Shown: piece after piece, positions 39,300 through 53,100 of the stretch
Position numbering within the stretch: the stretch's first letter is position 1
How the letters are laid out: each line of letters begins with the position of its first letter
Source: Membranipora membranacea
Lineage: Eukaryota; Bryozoa; Gymnolaemata; Cheilostomatida; Membraniporidae
Assembly: GCA_914767715.1 (NCBI GenBank)
Contig: OU612067.1
Span: 21,924,162 to 21,984,161, forward strand
Direction: 5' to 3'
Length of the DNA stretch: 60,000 bases
The notes under the pieces: generated by a model
Told to the model about the DNA's origin: nothing
Seen by the model: only the letters and a program-made list of their open reading frames with translations
Database searches by the model: none
Program-made: the position numbers and the translations under genes

Positions 39300-41160
39300 G
39301 CAGAGACCTTCTGATTGCTGGGTCTACCAACTTGTCATGTATGATCTTCACTAAGAATAATAAAAGCTAATGCACAAAATACAAGATGACAATCTGTTAT
39401 GAAATAAACTTTACCTGAACTTCAATCCTGAAAGTCAGTTGGCTATAACTCCTTGGTTATATTGAATGACTGTTAGCCAGAAAATGGATCATCATTACGA
39501 CTAAGGCTTGCAGGCGCTGTCGCGTAAATATTGCCACACCTTACTAAAAGTGTAAGCAAACCTGTTTATAATGCAAACAGCCAGTCGTCACAGGCAACTA
39601 GAGGCAGTATTCACTTGATTTTTTATTGGCTTTACTGCTCTAAGGAATTTAGCGTGTATCTAGATAGTTGTGGGGTGTTTACTCTAGTGCCGATGTGCTG
39701 TTCAAATACTGTATTGTATGTCAAGTTGTGTTCTTTGATCTTATAGTTAGCGTGAAAGAGTGCTTGTGAGTTGGATCGTAAGATGGTGAGATGGAATTAA
39801 GGGAAAAGAGCGAGCTGTTGTTTATGCTTCTATTCTTCTCTATTTGACGTTCACAACTGACAGTTAAAAAATAAAATGAAGTGGCAAAAATACATTAACG
39901 ATGAATCATCTATTAGTTAGAAATGCTAGGTGCCTGGTCTTTGATTGAAATGGAATGGTTACCATAGTAATATCTCATCACGGCCAGTGTAATTAAAATG
40001 TCAACGCGGTTACATTTAAGAAACCAATAATGTCATTTTACAGATATAACATTACTATCAGCTTTTGTATAGGCTTTCGTAAAAACTTTTACATGGGCTT
40101 ATGTATATGCTTTGTATTTGCTTTAGTTTGGCTAATGTATGCCTGCAGCCTACAATCTATTCAATAATGAATAAACTGCATAGCTGCAAAGATGAAATGG
40201 TATACTTAGTAAGCGTTTGTGGAATGCAAACACGAAATCCCTCCCCCCCTCCAGTCATCATTTGCATTCATTAAATCGTATAGATCGAATTCAAGACTCT
40301 GAGCTAAGACAGCTAGAAGGTGAAACATTTTTGCTAGCATATTGCGCTGGTACAGCACTAGATTTTGATGAAAAAGGGAGAAATTTCTAGCGCTACATTT
40401 ATGCAAAGGCCAAAGAAGTGCTATGAATTTTTCAGTGATGTTTTTCATGAATTTTTCAAATCAAATGTTGGCTTTTCCGTCACAAAAAAACACTTATGTT
40501 TGCATGAGTCATCAATATACCTAATAATTAAAGCTAACTTACATATAACATCTGCACTGAGCTTCGCCGTTTGTCTGCAGCTTCACCAGCAGCTTGTACA
40601 TGGTTATCAATGGTTCGATGTAAAAGTGTAGGACAACAAATTGTGATACGGCTAACTTTCAATACAATGAGAACGATCTAAAGAGTGAAGCCCATAGAGT
40701 TATCCCTAACTCTATGGTGAAGCCACAGGTTGAACACTATTTGCTATCAGTGTATTTGAGAGAAGCTTACTTCTTGTGCTCATTGCTGAATTTTACAACA
40801 TTATTGCAAATTTTTGCTCAGTAAAATCACTGACAGAAAAACTAAACTACCAGGTAACTGTTATCCTGTTGATAAAACTGTGAACTCAGTCATGGGCATG
40901 TTAATCAAAACAAATCTACACCGCGTTTGTAACTGCTTCCTTACTGATGTAAGCGAGGGATGCAGAATTAACGTACAAACCTCGATGCTTTGAACTGAAA
41001 ATGGTGTGCTCAAAATTAACACCAACAGGAAAAAGGCAAGTAATAAGTGATTGCCTGTAATAATATTATTTTTTATATTATATATTTAAGTATTTACAAT
41101 CATTACTATCATTATGCATATGTCAGGCAACTCATATAATCAGTCAGTCAAAATTGCAGG
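39300..41160. other. Intergenic, nothing recognised
   Basis: Short frames on both strands without domains. A small perfect hairpin (catagagttatccctaactctatg) lies near 40690. This is the 3' flank of the NSRP1-like gene. Confidence 0.4.
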
Positions 41161-41162
41161 TC

Positions 41163-44100
41163 TCATGTTCCCTGTTTGGCTGCTTTTCTAGCTAGATACC
41201 TCTCTCTAGCACTCATCACAGACTCTGTGTCATGTCTTTTGCCAAAGCGATCCTTCTTTTCAGTAGATTCATTAATGTACATTTTATCTTCTGCAGTCGA
41301 AGCGGCTGTGTCAGTAGGAGGCGCTTCAGAACTTTTAGGTTTAGGTGACCGCGATTGTCGACGCCTACCATCTACAATATGAAATACAAGCTTATGTATT
41401 TCCTAGTTATACAAACTTGGGGCTTTTGCTTCTGATAGAAAGTCATCGGCTACAAGAAATTCAATTCCGTGCCGCCTCGACAAAAGAGACTTACATTGGG
41501 TATCAGCGCGATTGTTCTCGATGAGTTTCGGCCATTTGATTGCTACAGATTGGTATTCATGATTTTAAATAAATGCAAGATTTAGCACTAAGGTAAAATC
41601 CTGAATGCGTTAAATGAAATAGAGTATTTGCATTGCATAGCATATTATATGATATTATTATTTGATCACATATCAAGTTAAAGGTAACCATTAATAGTAG
41701 GATAATGTTAGACCTAGCTAGAACTACGTAATTTATGCGCTTCCGCCTACACAACTTCCCTGTATAGAACAATGGATGTAGAATAAAGGCACCAAGTTGA
41801 TGAGCCACGCATTCCATAGTTGGGTGTGGACTATGCTATGTCTACCCCCAAGTGCTAAAGGGAAATCCCAAAACAACATAACACAAACACTGCCGCTGGG
41901 GGGGGGGGCTGCCGGGCGATGGAGGGGGGGGGGCAAGAGTCTGGGGGGATCATACTACATCTAAACTAACCTTTGTGTTTCTTCTCGTCTCTATCTGTGT
42001 CCTGATGTTTGTCTTTTTATTTACCATCACTCTCTGCACTGTAAGACAATAAGGTTAAAGGTTAGGTTTATCTTACGTCAAGGACAACAAACAAGGGACA
42101 GGATATCACTGGAGCTGTCAGTACACTAATATTATATCTTTATACACCATAAGAAAAAAATCATACAGCTGTTTCTTTGCAAATAAAACAAAAGATGCAA
42201 TACGATTTGCTGGCTGTGTTTGCAGTAACATATAGCCAAGAAATACAACAGCAAGCGTGGTTTAATCACGCCCAGGTTTATCGAACGCTTTGGTTAAAAT
42301 TCTCGAAGGTATTTTTCGGAAAGTAGCAGGCAAGGTGGGCGTTTTTGCTGTGACACTCTGTTTTTCTGCACAATTATTGTGGACAAGTCGGGAGGAGGGG
42401 AGAAGGGGGTGTGTATCATATAAGTACAGGCGTCGATCTGGTTAAGTTTCTTTATCTGGTCTTGTCCAATCATGAGGTTGAGTATTTTAGTCAGGAAAAG
42501 TCCTAGGCTAGCGTCTCCAATCACACGGCTCCATCATCTTAAACTCAACAATGCTCTTCTTAATATCAAGTCCAGACTTAGGCCTAGACCATCAATGTAC
42601 TCCATATTGATATATATATATATGAAGGCCTACCTGTGTCTATCTGATCTATGTTTGTCATGAGATTTCTGTCGATGTGATTGTCTGTCTTTATCTTCCC
42701 TTCTCTCTCCATCCCTGTGAGATTTCGAGCTATTTTTCACCCTGTCACGACTATGTGACCTAGACCGAGATCTTGGTCGACCTATTTTGTTTTGGGGCAG
42801 ACTGTCTTCTTCTGAATTCCGACGCCTGTACTGCCTACAAAGATATATAATTGCAGGCTAAGTAGACTAATAATATTAGGCCTACAAGTATTTGATGATT
42901 ATAGTGATCCATAAGTGAGTGAAGTCTGTCTTGACAAGCTTTATTAGTGGAGGGGGAGGGAACTTCTCACAACAACAAAAACATAAAGTGAGAGCTACAC
43001 ATTGACATTCATCAGATCTACTCTGATCCCAATTCTTTTTGACCTTTGGTCTTTGGGTAGTCTGAGCTCCCCAGACTGCCCTCCGCCCGACGGCCCCCCG
43101 GCGACGGGAAAGTCTGAGAAATATGCAGGATAATACGAGTTATAAAGGGGTAATCTAAAACTGCAATATCTATTGAATTCTATTCATGCCACCTACTATA
43201 TTGCTCCAGGTATGAGAGTTTTCCAGTCAGACTTTGGTAAGAGTAGCCTCATGTTTGGGCAATACCCATGAGCAGAGATATCCACTGCTAAGTACTGAAA
43301 AAAAATCTCAGCCAGAAATCATTTTATTTTGAATAAGGGCAGTCATTCATCACATTGACCAAAGGTCATACAATGTTATATTATTCAACCCTTAGGCTAT
43401 TGAAGTAACACTAATGTAGAAGTAATGAGAGGAAAACTCGAAGCAAATCCTTCAAAGTGCATAGGCTAGTCTTTGGGTAGTCTTCAACCTTACCTTTTTG
43501 TATCTTTTTTAGGACTGTCAGCCTCTTTTTCTTGTTTGACCTTTATCTCCACCTGATTTTTGTCTTCTGTAGCCAATTTTGCATCAGGCTCTGAACCCAA
43601 AATCTGTTTATAGAGATTACGATAAAATCCAGAAAATATTGAAATAAATATATATAGTGTGGGACTGTCAAGGTTCTTATTTTATCAGCCTGATGTTGAT
43701 AATGGCGTCATGTCATGGGCAGCTTCATCATAACAATTTGACAGAAAGCTACCTCCTCAGTAGACTATATTCCAATGAGTAAATTTCCCTGAAAATATCA
43801 TCGTAATCTTGACTGGGCATGTAGTTCACTGATAAACTAGGCTATCTTTACCACATAGGAGATGTAGTAACGCTGAGTATCTTTCATGGGTGACTTTGAT
43901 TTGCACATGTGCAAGAACAATGAGTATCGTTGGGGTTCTGATAGCAATATTGGTCAGGAAGAATGAGACACCCCCATGTATGAATTGGTAATCAAAATTA
44001 GCAAATAGTAACAGCAGACGACGCCATTTCTACATGTATTGGAAAGAGCAGCCACCAGAGAGGGTGGCTAATCGAATGGCTTTGGAATTATGTTATATTA

Positions 44101-47100
44101 TTCAACCCTTAGGCTATTGAAGTAACACTAATGTAGAAGTAATGAGAGGAAAACTCGAAGCAAATCCTTCAAAGTGCATAGTCTAGTCTTTGGGTAGTCT
44201 TCAACCTTACCTTTTTGTATCTTTTTTAGGACTGTCAGCCTCTTTTTCTTGTTTGACCTTTATCTCCACCTGATTTTTGTTTTCTGTAGCCGATTTTGCA
44301 TCAGGCTCTGAACCCAAAGTCTGTTTATAGAGATTACGATAAAATCCAGACATATCCGACTGCTTCGTAACGTCTAAAGCATCTACAACAAAGTGATGAT
44401 ATATTAAAATAAATCTTGCTGCTAAATGGCAACTCAAATTGGGTAAGTATTGCAGTATGTAATTTCATTTATTTTTGTTTATTATGTTTTGAGGCAGATG
44501 AGGAATCTAGAGGAGATTAAGACGCAGCAAGGACTGCATCCACCATCAATCAACCATATGGGCAAACACCCCGTATTATTTTTTGTATAATGACAAAATT
44601 TCTCTTAACATACCCACATGGATATGCTCAGTTTTCAAAATGTGAAGATCCTTACTTGGCCTGGGAACAGCCAGCCCTATCTCTACTCTAAACTCTAAAA
44701 ACATGGCTGGTTTAGTCTGATATTGACAAGTCTAAGTGGTCAAACTGCTGTGAGTTTGTGTCATCAAAATATTAATCATGATTCATTATTGAATGCCACA
44801 AACTCGAACTTGCTGCCATTTGCCAAGTCTAAGTGCTCAGACTGCTGCTCAGCGTCCTGTGTCAAAAGTTCGATCTTGAGGCCATCTGAACACTTAGATT
44901 ACATATAGAACAGCGAATCCTTACCTTCCAATGCCTCCTTTCTTTTCTCCTCCTCTTCTAAGGCTTGCATTTCAGCCATCTTCTTCTTATATGCTGATGT
45001 CACAAATTTCTCTTTGTCTTCAAATTCATCACCCTCCGCTTCACGTTCCTGTTAGAGAAAATATTGAAACAAATATATAAGCGTGGGATTGTAAAGGTTC
45101 TTATTTCATCAGCGTGATGTTGATAATAGCGTCATGTCACTGGTAGCTTCATCATAACAACCCAACAGAAAGCTGCGCCATGAGTAGACTATATTCCAAT
45201 GATTTAATTCCTTAAAACCTCTTAGCGATGCTCATGTTAATCACTTTTTGTTAGCAGCTTTTAAGCTAAATACACATGGTTATGCCTGCGGTTTACACAA
45301 TTTTAACATACAACATATGAGTTCTCTATGGTATTGGGTAGTCCTCAAAACTTAATCACAACCTCAACATCACAATCTCAGCGCTTTTAGTGGCATAACA
45401 ACACAACAAGAGTATAAAACCCTTGGACATTCGTCTGTAAATCACAGGTTGTGAATCTACTAGAATAATCTGATTTTCTGAATAGGGAGACCGGTAATGC
45501 TCAGTAACTCGAAAAAAGCAGACAGCTATGGACATTGACCTTCATATAAACAGGAGTTATAAAGTATGAGAGAATCTTGAACACTTTCTTCGCTTGTAGG
45601 TAGAGCTTCCACTGTTATAGTGCGCGTAATATTATCAAACATAGAGAGTGGATTGAAACAGACTTACAGACAAGGCTACATACAGCATAGTTTTAATTAT
45701 ATTATAATCATTAGTCATTATGTGCCAGCCTCATACCTTTTGTACTTTCTTCTCCGATCTCCTTTCATGCTCCTTCTGTCTCTTTTCAGCTGCCTTGATC
45801 AGCCCTCCAATGTATCTCGACTGTGAATATAAGCATAAGTCATATTCAAATATTGCTGCACGCCTCAATTGTGCTGCGTTGACTTTTCTCGGAAATCATA
45901 GCAATGTGAACTCTGGTGTGACCCTACACAACCGGTACGATCAAAGAAACCTTAATTGATACCAAGAACTGACATATTGCTAGAGTGTATGGATCAATCT
46001 AGGAAATTGCTATTTCTATGTGCATCACTGCAAGGTGCTTGGTGTTTCCTGGTCACTATTTACGAAAAATCACCTGCTATTTAGGAGTTGTTCTCTCTTT
46101 AACATGCAAGTTCAGAGAGTTGACAGCTCCATATAGCAATTAAAATGTAGAGCAGTTGTGTCTCAACTTCAGACTCATAACCTCTCATATGCAGTCGTAA
46201 GTCCTATTGTGTTTTTTTATTCAAAATTTTAGGTTATGTTATTAGATTAAGAGAATTTGATTTTTATTTATTTTTTAAAATAGGAGGACTCCCTGCCTAG
46301 GGTTTTCCTTTGGGTCAACAATTGCATGTCATTTTCTCTTGGTAAAAGATGTCGGCGGAAATAACAGTATAACATCATTCCCATGTTTAGGCATCCTTGT
46401 ATAGCGTGATGCACCTACGCTGTCTACATGGCACATACATACTGTGGTTTCAACATGGCCAACTACCTTGAATGTGGCCCGGAATCTAGAGTCTGGCCTC
46501 ATTGTTATTCAGGGCAAGAAGACAGGTTCTTTTCCTATATCTATCATTATTATTTTACAAGTTTCGGATACCGACCTTCTTCTCTACAGAATCTTAAGAC
46601 TGGTTGAGTTTCTGTTCATACTGCTCTTTTTCTGTGTTCTTCATATCATCATACAATTCATCGTAACAATAGACGTTCGGATCATCAGCCAGAGCTTTAT
46701 CAATCTCCATTTGTGTCTAAATGAAGAGAAATTATGTCATTATCTAATGAGACAGCAGTCCTCAACAAGTTCTCATCTTATGATTGCAATGTTACCAAGC
46801 TTCCTAATGCCTCTATGCTGTTCTTATTATCACAGCAAACATTGAAGCAAGGGGTCGTTAAGTATGACTCATTAATGTGATTGTGTAAGAATCTGGTTTC
46901 TCAGTCTAATTTAGGGTACTGCCCTAGACTCATTAACAGCCTTTGACCCAGTAAATCAACCAGTTGATTCACCATGTTGGGGTCCAATAAAATTTACCAG
47001 AAATGGTATCTGAGAGTTTGCTGCAGACATGAACAAGACCTGCCTCAAGTCTCTCACCAAATTCGCACACTGATTGGCTAAATGAATGACTAAAAAAGCA

Positions 47101-48251
47101 AGAGATTTGAGCCAAGTGAATGTGAGTAGTTTGTCAGAAAAGGCATCTTGCTCATTCTCATTCAAAAACTTGCTGGTCATTATATTTGATTGTGAAGATA
47201 TTTTCTTACTGTAGGGAAACTGATGATCATCTTTATTTTACCTGTCTTTTGGTTTGATTTTTCTGTGAGGTGAGATTAATTTCTTTGTTGACAGCCGCCA
47301 TCCCATCCTACATAAGACAAGATAACTGGTTGTGGTAATATACAAATACGACAAAGCTGAGGGGCGAGTGGGGGTGGAGTCTCAGTGATTCTTAAAACAG
47401 ATAGAAGATAGATTAGGCCTATCTCTCCACATGACCTACATTTTAAATTGGAAACTGAGATCAGAACATCAAAATTGCAAATAGGTTTTTACAATTTTTT
47501 AAGAGGCATGTGTTGTATCAGTTTCAATACTTCAAAATCCTGCAGCACATTTAGACATATAAATAATCATTATCAAGTCTAGGGTCGTCTGTCGCCTTTA
47601 CTCTGTACAGTCTTATATTAAAAATAATGTGGGGGGGGGGGGTCAAGTCGAGTAGGATGAGATGAGCTTTACCTCTTCACTATCACTGTCGAATATACTG
47701 GCTTTCTTGAGGGGAACTGCTGCATCTTTGCTCTTCTTAGGAAGCCTAATAAGACCATATCTACAAAGAGGGATAGAATAAATATAATAGAATAACAGAA
47801 TGAATAATATACAAATGCTGCATCCCTAAAGCAATGAAGAGGGAGTTCATTGCCTCAACCAAGTCAATAAATTTAATATCACAAACTTACTTGCCTCCCA
47901 ATTGATCCTAGGAGCCAGTTCGAGGCATATGGGAACACAGAACAAAACAGCTAATGTGTTTTTAGCTCCCTGTTTATGTAGCACTATCATAATATAATTA
48001 AAAATATTATTTGTTATTAGAATATATATTATACTGTTACTCTTTGATGATATGATCAGCAATCAGCATACATAGGTTGCTTTTAAAGAGCTATATTATA
48101 TAAACCATTGCATAATGAATTAAAAAAGCATATCAGCTAATATCTCCTCTCTGAAGAGAGAGCTCATTGATCATTTTAATGAAAAAAGTGTTGAGGAGCA
48201 TGCAAATCATGAAACAAATTAGGAAATTTACTTTTTTGAGGGGGCTGCCAT
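41163..48251 (-). CDS. NSRP1: NSRP1-like nuclear speckle splicing regulator, ten exons, two in-frame TAA codons
   Basis: Exons: 48232-48251 (MAAPSKK), 47673-47760, 47242-47307, 46576-46716, 45737-45820, 44925-45048, 44211-44382, 42634-42834, 41971-42038, 41163-41371. They sum to 1,173 bases (391 codons with the TGA) and every junction is in phase. Family signatures in order: KYGLIRLPKK near the N-terminus, DSDSEE, VYCYDELYDDM, YIGGLIKAAEKRQKEHERR, EFEDKEKFVTSAYKKKM, DVTKQSDMSGFYRNL, an RS-rich region (RPRSRSRSHSRDR), and a C-terminal SVMSARERYLARK. NSRP1 is a coiled-coil RS protein of nuclear speckles that alters splice-site choice. Oddities: TAA at 46594-46596 (after LNQS) and at 42017-42019 (after SDGK) interrupt the frame. 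Either this allele is null, the assembly has errors, or the splicing differs. Divergent from copine. Confidence 0.82.
43375..43633 (-). pseudogene. Partial duplicate of NSRP1 exon 7 with flanking intron
   Basis: Nearly identical to 44092-44350, 710-720 bases away. It carries the donor and most of exon 7 (FYRNLYKQ to KKDTK) but lacks the acceptor and the first 11 or so codons. It is fused at its far side to a stretch (43640-43790) copied from around 45062-45210. It is probably a non-functional by-product of local rearrangement in the intron. Confidence 0.75.
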
Positions 48252-50178
48252 CTTTTTGCATTGATAACCAAAGTTCTACTTCAAGACTTATCTTCAGTTG
48301 CATCATTTACTTAAAAATAGATCAGTAATAGAAAAAGCAATAGTTGAAAAGAAAATACACTGACATCTAACAATTATGAACGTGAATTCTCCACATTTAT
48401 CATCATTAGATGATTGGTTATCATTGTTCTGAATACAACCAAGGAGCACAGCATAAACATTACCAGGTAATGACTAATACTCGTAAAACTATACACTATA
48501 AACACTGACATCAATTCTTAGGACATGTCACAAGTGTTTTCAAACTCCTTGCTTGAAACAACCCAGGTGTCACGAGATTAGTTATCTTCAATTATATATT
48601 ATCAAAACTAGAGATCAGTTGTGTTATTCATGTACTGTACTGTAGGAAGGTAAGGCCTGCCTACCACCCCAACATAATAATACATACACAGGTGACAGAC
48701 AGAGTGAGAGTTGATTACATAACATGATATTAATTAACAAACAAGTACAGACTGTCTGTGAGTATGACATGAAATTATGTAACTTAGTGTTGATATTGAA
48801 CTAAGCAATTGGGTGTCTTACTCATTTAAACTGTGTACAGTACAGCACAGAAAATGTATTTACAGTAAAGTCACAGTGAGTGTGTTGCTGAATTTGATCA
48901 GTGAGAATGATTTGGAGAATAGATAGATATTTAGGTAGATTTATGAATTTGGAAAGTAAAACTTGTCTTTCTGTACAATAAATAAGCAGAAGTCTCCTAG
49001 TGAGTGTCTAGCTGCCGGCCTACTACTCTACTTTTGACATTCTGGCCTGGGTTTGTCCTGGCAACGGTTAATGATTGACTGTCACATATATTTTTCCTTA
49101 CTAGGGATCCTTATCAGAGGTTGGGTACTTGAGACAGGGGGGTCCTTGGGACTTACATGCCTTTACTCTGCCAGGACATTGGTATCAACCTGAAGTGGTT
49201 GATACTGGACATTGGCAAAGTTAAGGTAGCAAGTCACAGGGGCCCATGCTTGAACCATACTTTCATTTCACCTGTTTTACCTATGTGAAGTGTGCTTGTT
49301 TACATGTGTGTTACTCGTTCTTGTTGCCAAAGTGTTGACTCTGATCCACAAGTTGGATGCTATATTTCCCCAAACTGGCTGTGCAACAAAATTGTGGGTC
49401 TGGTGGGGTTCAGCTTTGATGTTTCTTAAATACAGGTTAAGTTAGTAACTTGTTGTGGGCCTGACAGTGTGACTTTAAATAATCATTAAAATCGCCCTCT
49501 TCATTCATGACCCTAACCAACGCCGACAACGTCAACATCGACACTCTGATAGGATGGCTGACACTTTAATAAAGGGACACAGAAAATACAGCATGAGTGG
49601 GCTAACACAGTTTTTACAAAAATGGTATTCGAGTTTTTTGAACTCCCTTCTTTTATCAAAGACATTTCAAATACATGTTGATTTAAGTTTTTGCTTTATA
49701 TATAACACTCGCTCTTATTATGATAGCCATGCCATGTACTATTTCGAGCGGTAAAAATAGAGTAGATATTTATCTATCTACGTCAAAAATTGCGGCCACA
49801 TAACTTTCAGTGCACAAGGTATATCGGTACTGCCTCTTCTCCTCATGGAGACGAAGCAGTGAATGGGCTCTCAGTCCACACCACTTTAGTGTAGACTATT
49901 TGTGAATGATTAGCAGGCGTGAAAATTGATTGTCACTTCAGTTTGCTTAATGCGGAAGCTAGGCTTTATGACAGGTTTTCAGGTGTTCAATACATTCTGC
50001 TCAAAAACATATATCTATATCATGCTGACTGATTTAGATTACTACAACTTTGCAATCACAAGGGGCCATGTCTAATATTTATAAAGTATTCTAATATTGA
50101 TCATGAGTCTGTCAATGCACTATTTTTATCATCTTACAGATAGTCAATATTACCAAGGAGTAAGAAACTATAACTCCA
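48252..50178. other. Divergent intergenic region between NSRP1-like and copine genes
   Basis: About 1.9 kb between the two start codons. It should hold both promoters, but no TATA box or other element stands out. Contains a foldback repeat near 49137-49252. Confidence 0.4.
49137..49252. repeat. Foldback repeat related to the one at 16-165
   Basis: Shares gggacttacatg, ctttact, gacattgg and gggcccatg blocks with the window-start hairpin. It has its own inner inverted pair (tatcaacc.gaagtggttgata). More degenerate than the first copy. Confidence 0.5.
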
Positions 50179-53100
50179 ATGGCAGTTCCAAATTTTCAGT
50201 TGGGACAAAACGCTGTCCCGTCGTCTAAAGTGGAGATTAGTGTGGCTTGTAGGTGAGTTCTAGCAAGGAGTGTTACTCTTCGGTTCTAGTGTGTTGACCT
50301 TATGATTGTGACCAAACATTCTTTGTACAGATAATCCGACAGACATAATGCAAAAACACCATCATATATACCCAATGAGCGGGTTGTTTCCTATTGCATG
50401 CTCAAGAATTACAATACTGTCATGACTTCAACATAGTTATGGTGCATTTGTAGTGTGCAGCATTCTTTGTCAATGTGGAGATTATTGTTTGAAGTTGTAA
50501 CTAGACAATGTGTTGGCTCAGACCCAACACATTGGCCAGTCATGCTTGTTAGTTTCTATATGAACAATTAACTACACACCAATAACATTTATAACCTATT
50601 ATAACGCTTGATATGCTATGCATCTTTGTAGGAAGCTCCTAGATTGAGATGTCACTTCAAAGTCAGACCCAATGTGTGTCCTATATATGTCCGAGTTTGG
50701 CAGTACCAAGTTCAATGAGGTAATTTGGCATCCCTTTATTATTTTAATTTTAAGATGAGTTAACTAAACACTCTTAATTAGAGGATAGAGATAATTAATA
50801 TCTGGTTCGGTTTTCTGTTCTTTTAGTTTGTACTGTACTTCTAATATGCGGTTGTTATACTTATGCGTCTCTCTTAAATTTCACATGTAGGACTGCTACC
50901 CATCTGACGCACCCTCCTTGGAAGTTGGCTCCCCATGCCGCTGTTCCTTAAACTGCTATTTAAATATTGAGATATATTTATTTGCATGATATTATGTATA
51001 ATGCTATGGTATATGATAATAAGGTTCAATAAATATATATTTATTCAATATTTATATTCATAATATAAAAATGTATTTAGTATGGTGTTCTGTAGCTTGA
51101 CTTGACAAGCTTTGTTCGGGGCTGGATGGAAGGAACCACCTCCCCCATATTGATATATTCAGTCCTGTTTTGTAGGTCGCCAGAACAGAATGCATCAAGG
51201 ACACTCTTAACCCCGACTTTGTCAAAAAGTTTATAGTTGAATATCGATTTGAAGAGCAGCAGAAACTGAAATTTGTCGTGTAAGTGCAAGATTCTTGTAT
51301 TATTTGTGTCAGTCTGGGATAACGTGTGTGTAAGAAAGTTCTGAGGCCAGCGGCGGACTGATAAATCAGTACAGGCTATGACCAATGTCAGATTATTTTA
51401 CTCTGGGTTCAAAAACAGCCTAGTAAGCCGCAGAGCAAGGATGTTATTTTCTTGATGGCACTTTCCCAATGTTGCTAACCTGGGATATTGATTGCTAGAA
51501 TAAAGTATATTGATTGCGAGATCAATTATGCTGGTTTTCACATGATTGATTCAACTTCAGCCACATGCTGAAATTATTACGAACCATGACAATCCCTGCT
51601 AGAGTTATTACAAGCCTATCCAGTCCCACCTCAACATTTATGATCAGTTTCTGATTGTTACTATGGCAAATAGTTCCACCAGAATGCATCTGGTGATTCA
51701 TATTTTTATTTCCTGCTAAATCTACAACTTCCTTTTCTCAATAAGCCTCAATTAGGCTTATTGCACTCAGATAATGTGGTTTCGTTGTGAGGGCACAACT
51801 CCAAATTGAAATAAAGATCATGTTATAAAAAGAGGTGTGGCTTATCGAGTGCAGGCTCCTCCCCCTTCTTTCTCCCTTATTGCACTCAGAGAATATTTTA
51901 GTCCTGAAGTATTTTTATTCATCATATAGGGGAGAAGATCTTATGCACAGAATAAAATATATCATGCTTGCATACAGTGAGTGAATCTCCACAGTGTTAT
52001 AATAAATAGGTTTTGAATTTCAGTTTTTATAAAACATTTTTCATCTCCATTTTGATAAGAAATGGCTCTTTGAATTTTGCAATAATACAAACGTAATCAT
52101 TGTCCTGTTTTATGGTATTTGTATTATTATTTTGTATTATATTGTCCTGTTTTTTATATATTACCAGGATTGATGCCGATTCTACCTCACAGGCAGTCAA
52201 AGACCATGTAAGTCTCAGTCCATTTCTGCACAAATTTAAATTTGATTTGATTTCAATCAGGAAGAAATTGAAGTTCGAACCAGTTGAAAAATTCAAGGAT
52301 AATGAGCTTATATGATATAAATAATAATAATAATACATGACACTAACTTTGACCACAGATAGTCTTCTCCTAATATCACACAGAAAGGGAACCATTACTC
52401 TGACAGCGATTACCCTATCAGAGAATGTTTCAAGCTTGATCTAGACATTTTCTCAGTGACAGATATGGTTTCCTCGTTATCTCCCCCTGCATTAAAAAAA
52501 TTAATGCGGAAAGCATTTAATATAAACTGAAAGATATTCCCCAGGCTCGGTGGTTGAATCACTACATAATGGATATGATGAACGCAAAAAACCATGATAT
52601 CCATAGAAAATGAGGAAGTTTTAGCAAAAAGTTCTGTTTGAAGCGAGTGACTCAATTACAAAATCAGTTATTTGGAATCGATCAGCTCTTAGAACATAAC
52701 ACAATATGATCAATATATATAATGTATAAAATGTTAATTTCCTCTTCTGTTTCACAGGATTATTTAGGGCAGTTTGAGGCCAATCTCGGAGAAATAGTGT
52801 CATCTGGCAGTACGACGAAACCTCTAAAGCCGTATAATGGTTCGGCTAACTGTGGCACAATAATAAGTATGTGTTACTAATATCAACAGTCCTAGCCAAT
52901 AGAAAGTTCGAAATTCATACACCCCGATGGATCAGACTTATAGATATAACCATCTATAAGTCTGATTTTATAAAATCTAATCCGATGAAACCATCGGGAA
53001 GTCTAATCTTATAGATGAAACCATGTATAAATGTAGGATAATTCCTAAGACGGTGTGATGCGGGCCAGTTAAGATTCAAACGTTCACCATACCAAAATTA

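Noticed and set aside
46956-47180. A 74-codon minus-strand frame in an NSRP1 intron as a separate gene
   Set aside because: No domain, no splice or start context, and it lies between two well-supported exons of NSRP1.
41163-50719. Reassigned stop codons (TAA or TGA read as sense) in this genome
   Set aside because: Only three cases, in two genes. The Roc-caspase, the NSRP1-like gene and most exon ends behave as expected under the standard code, and NSRP1 itself ends in TGA.
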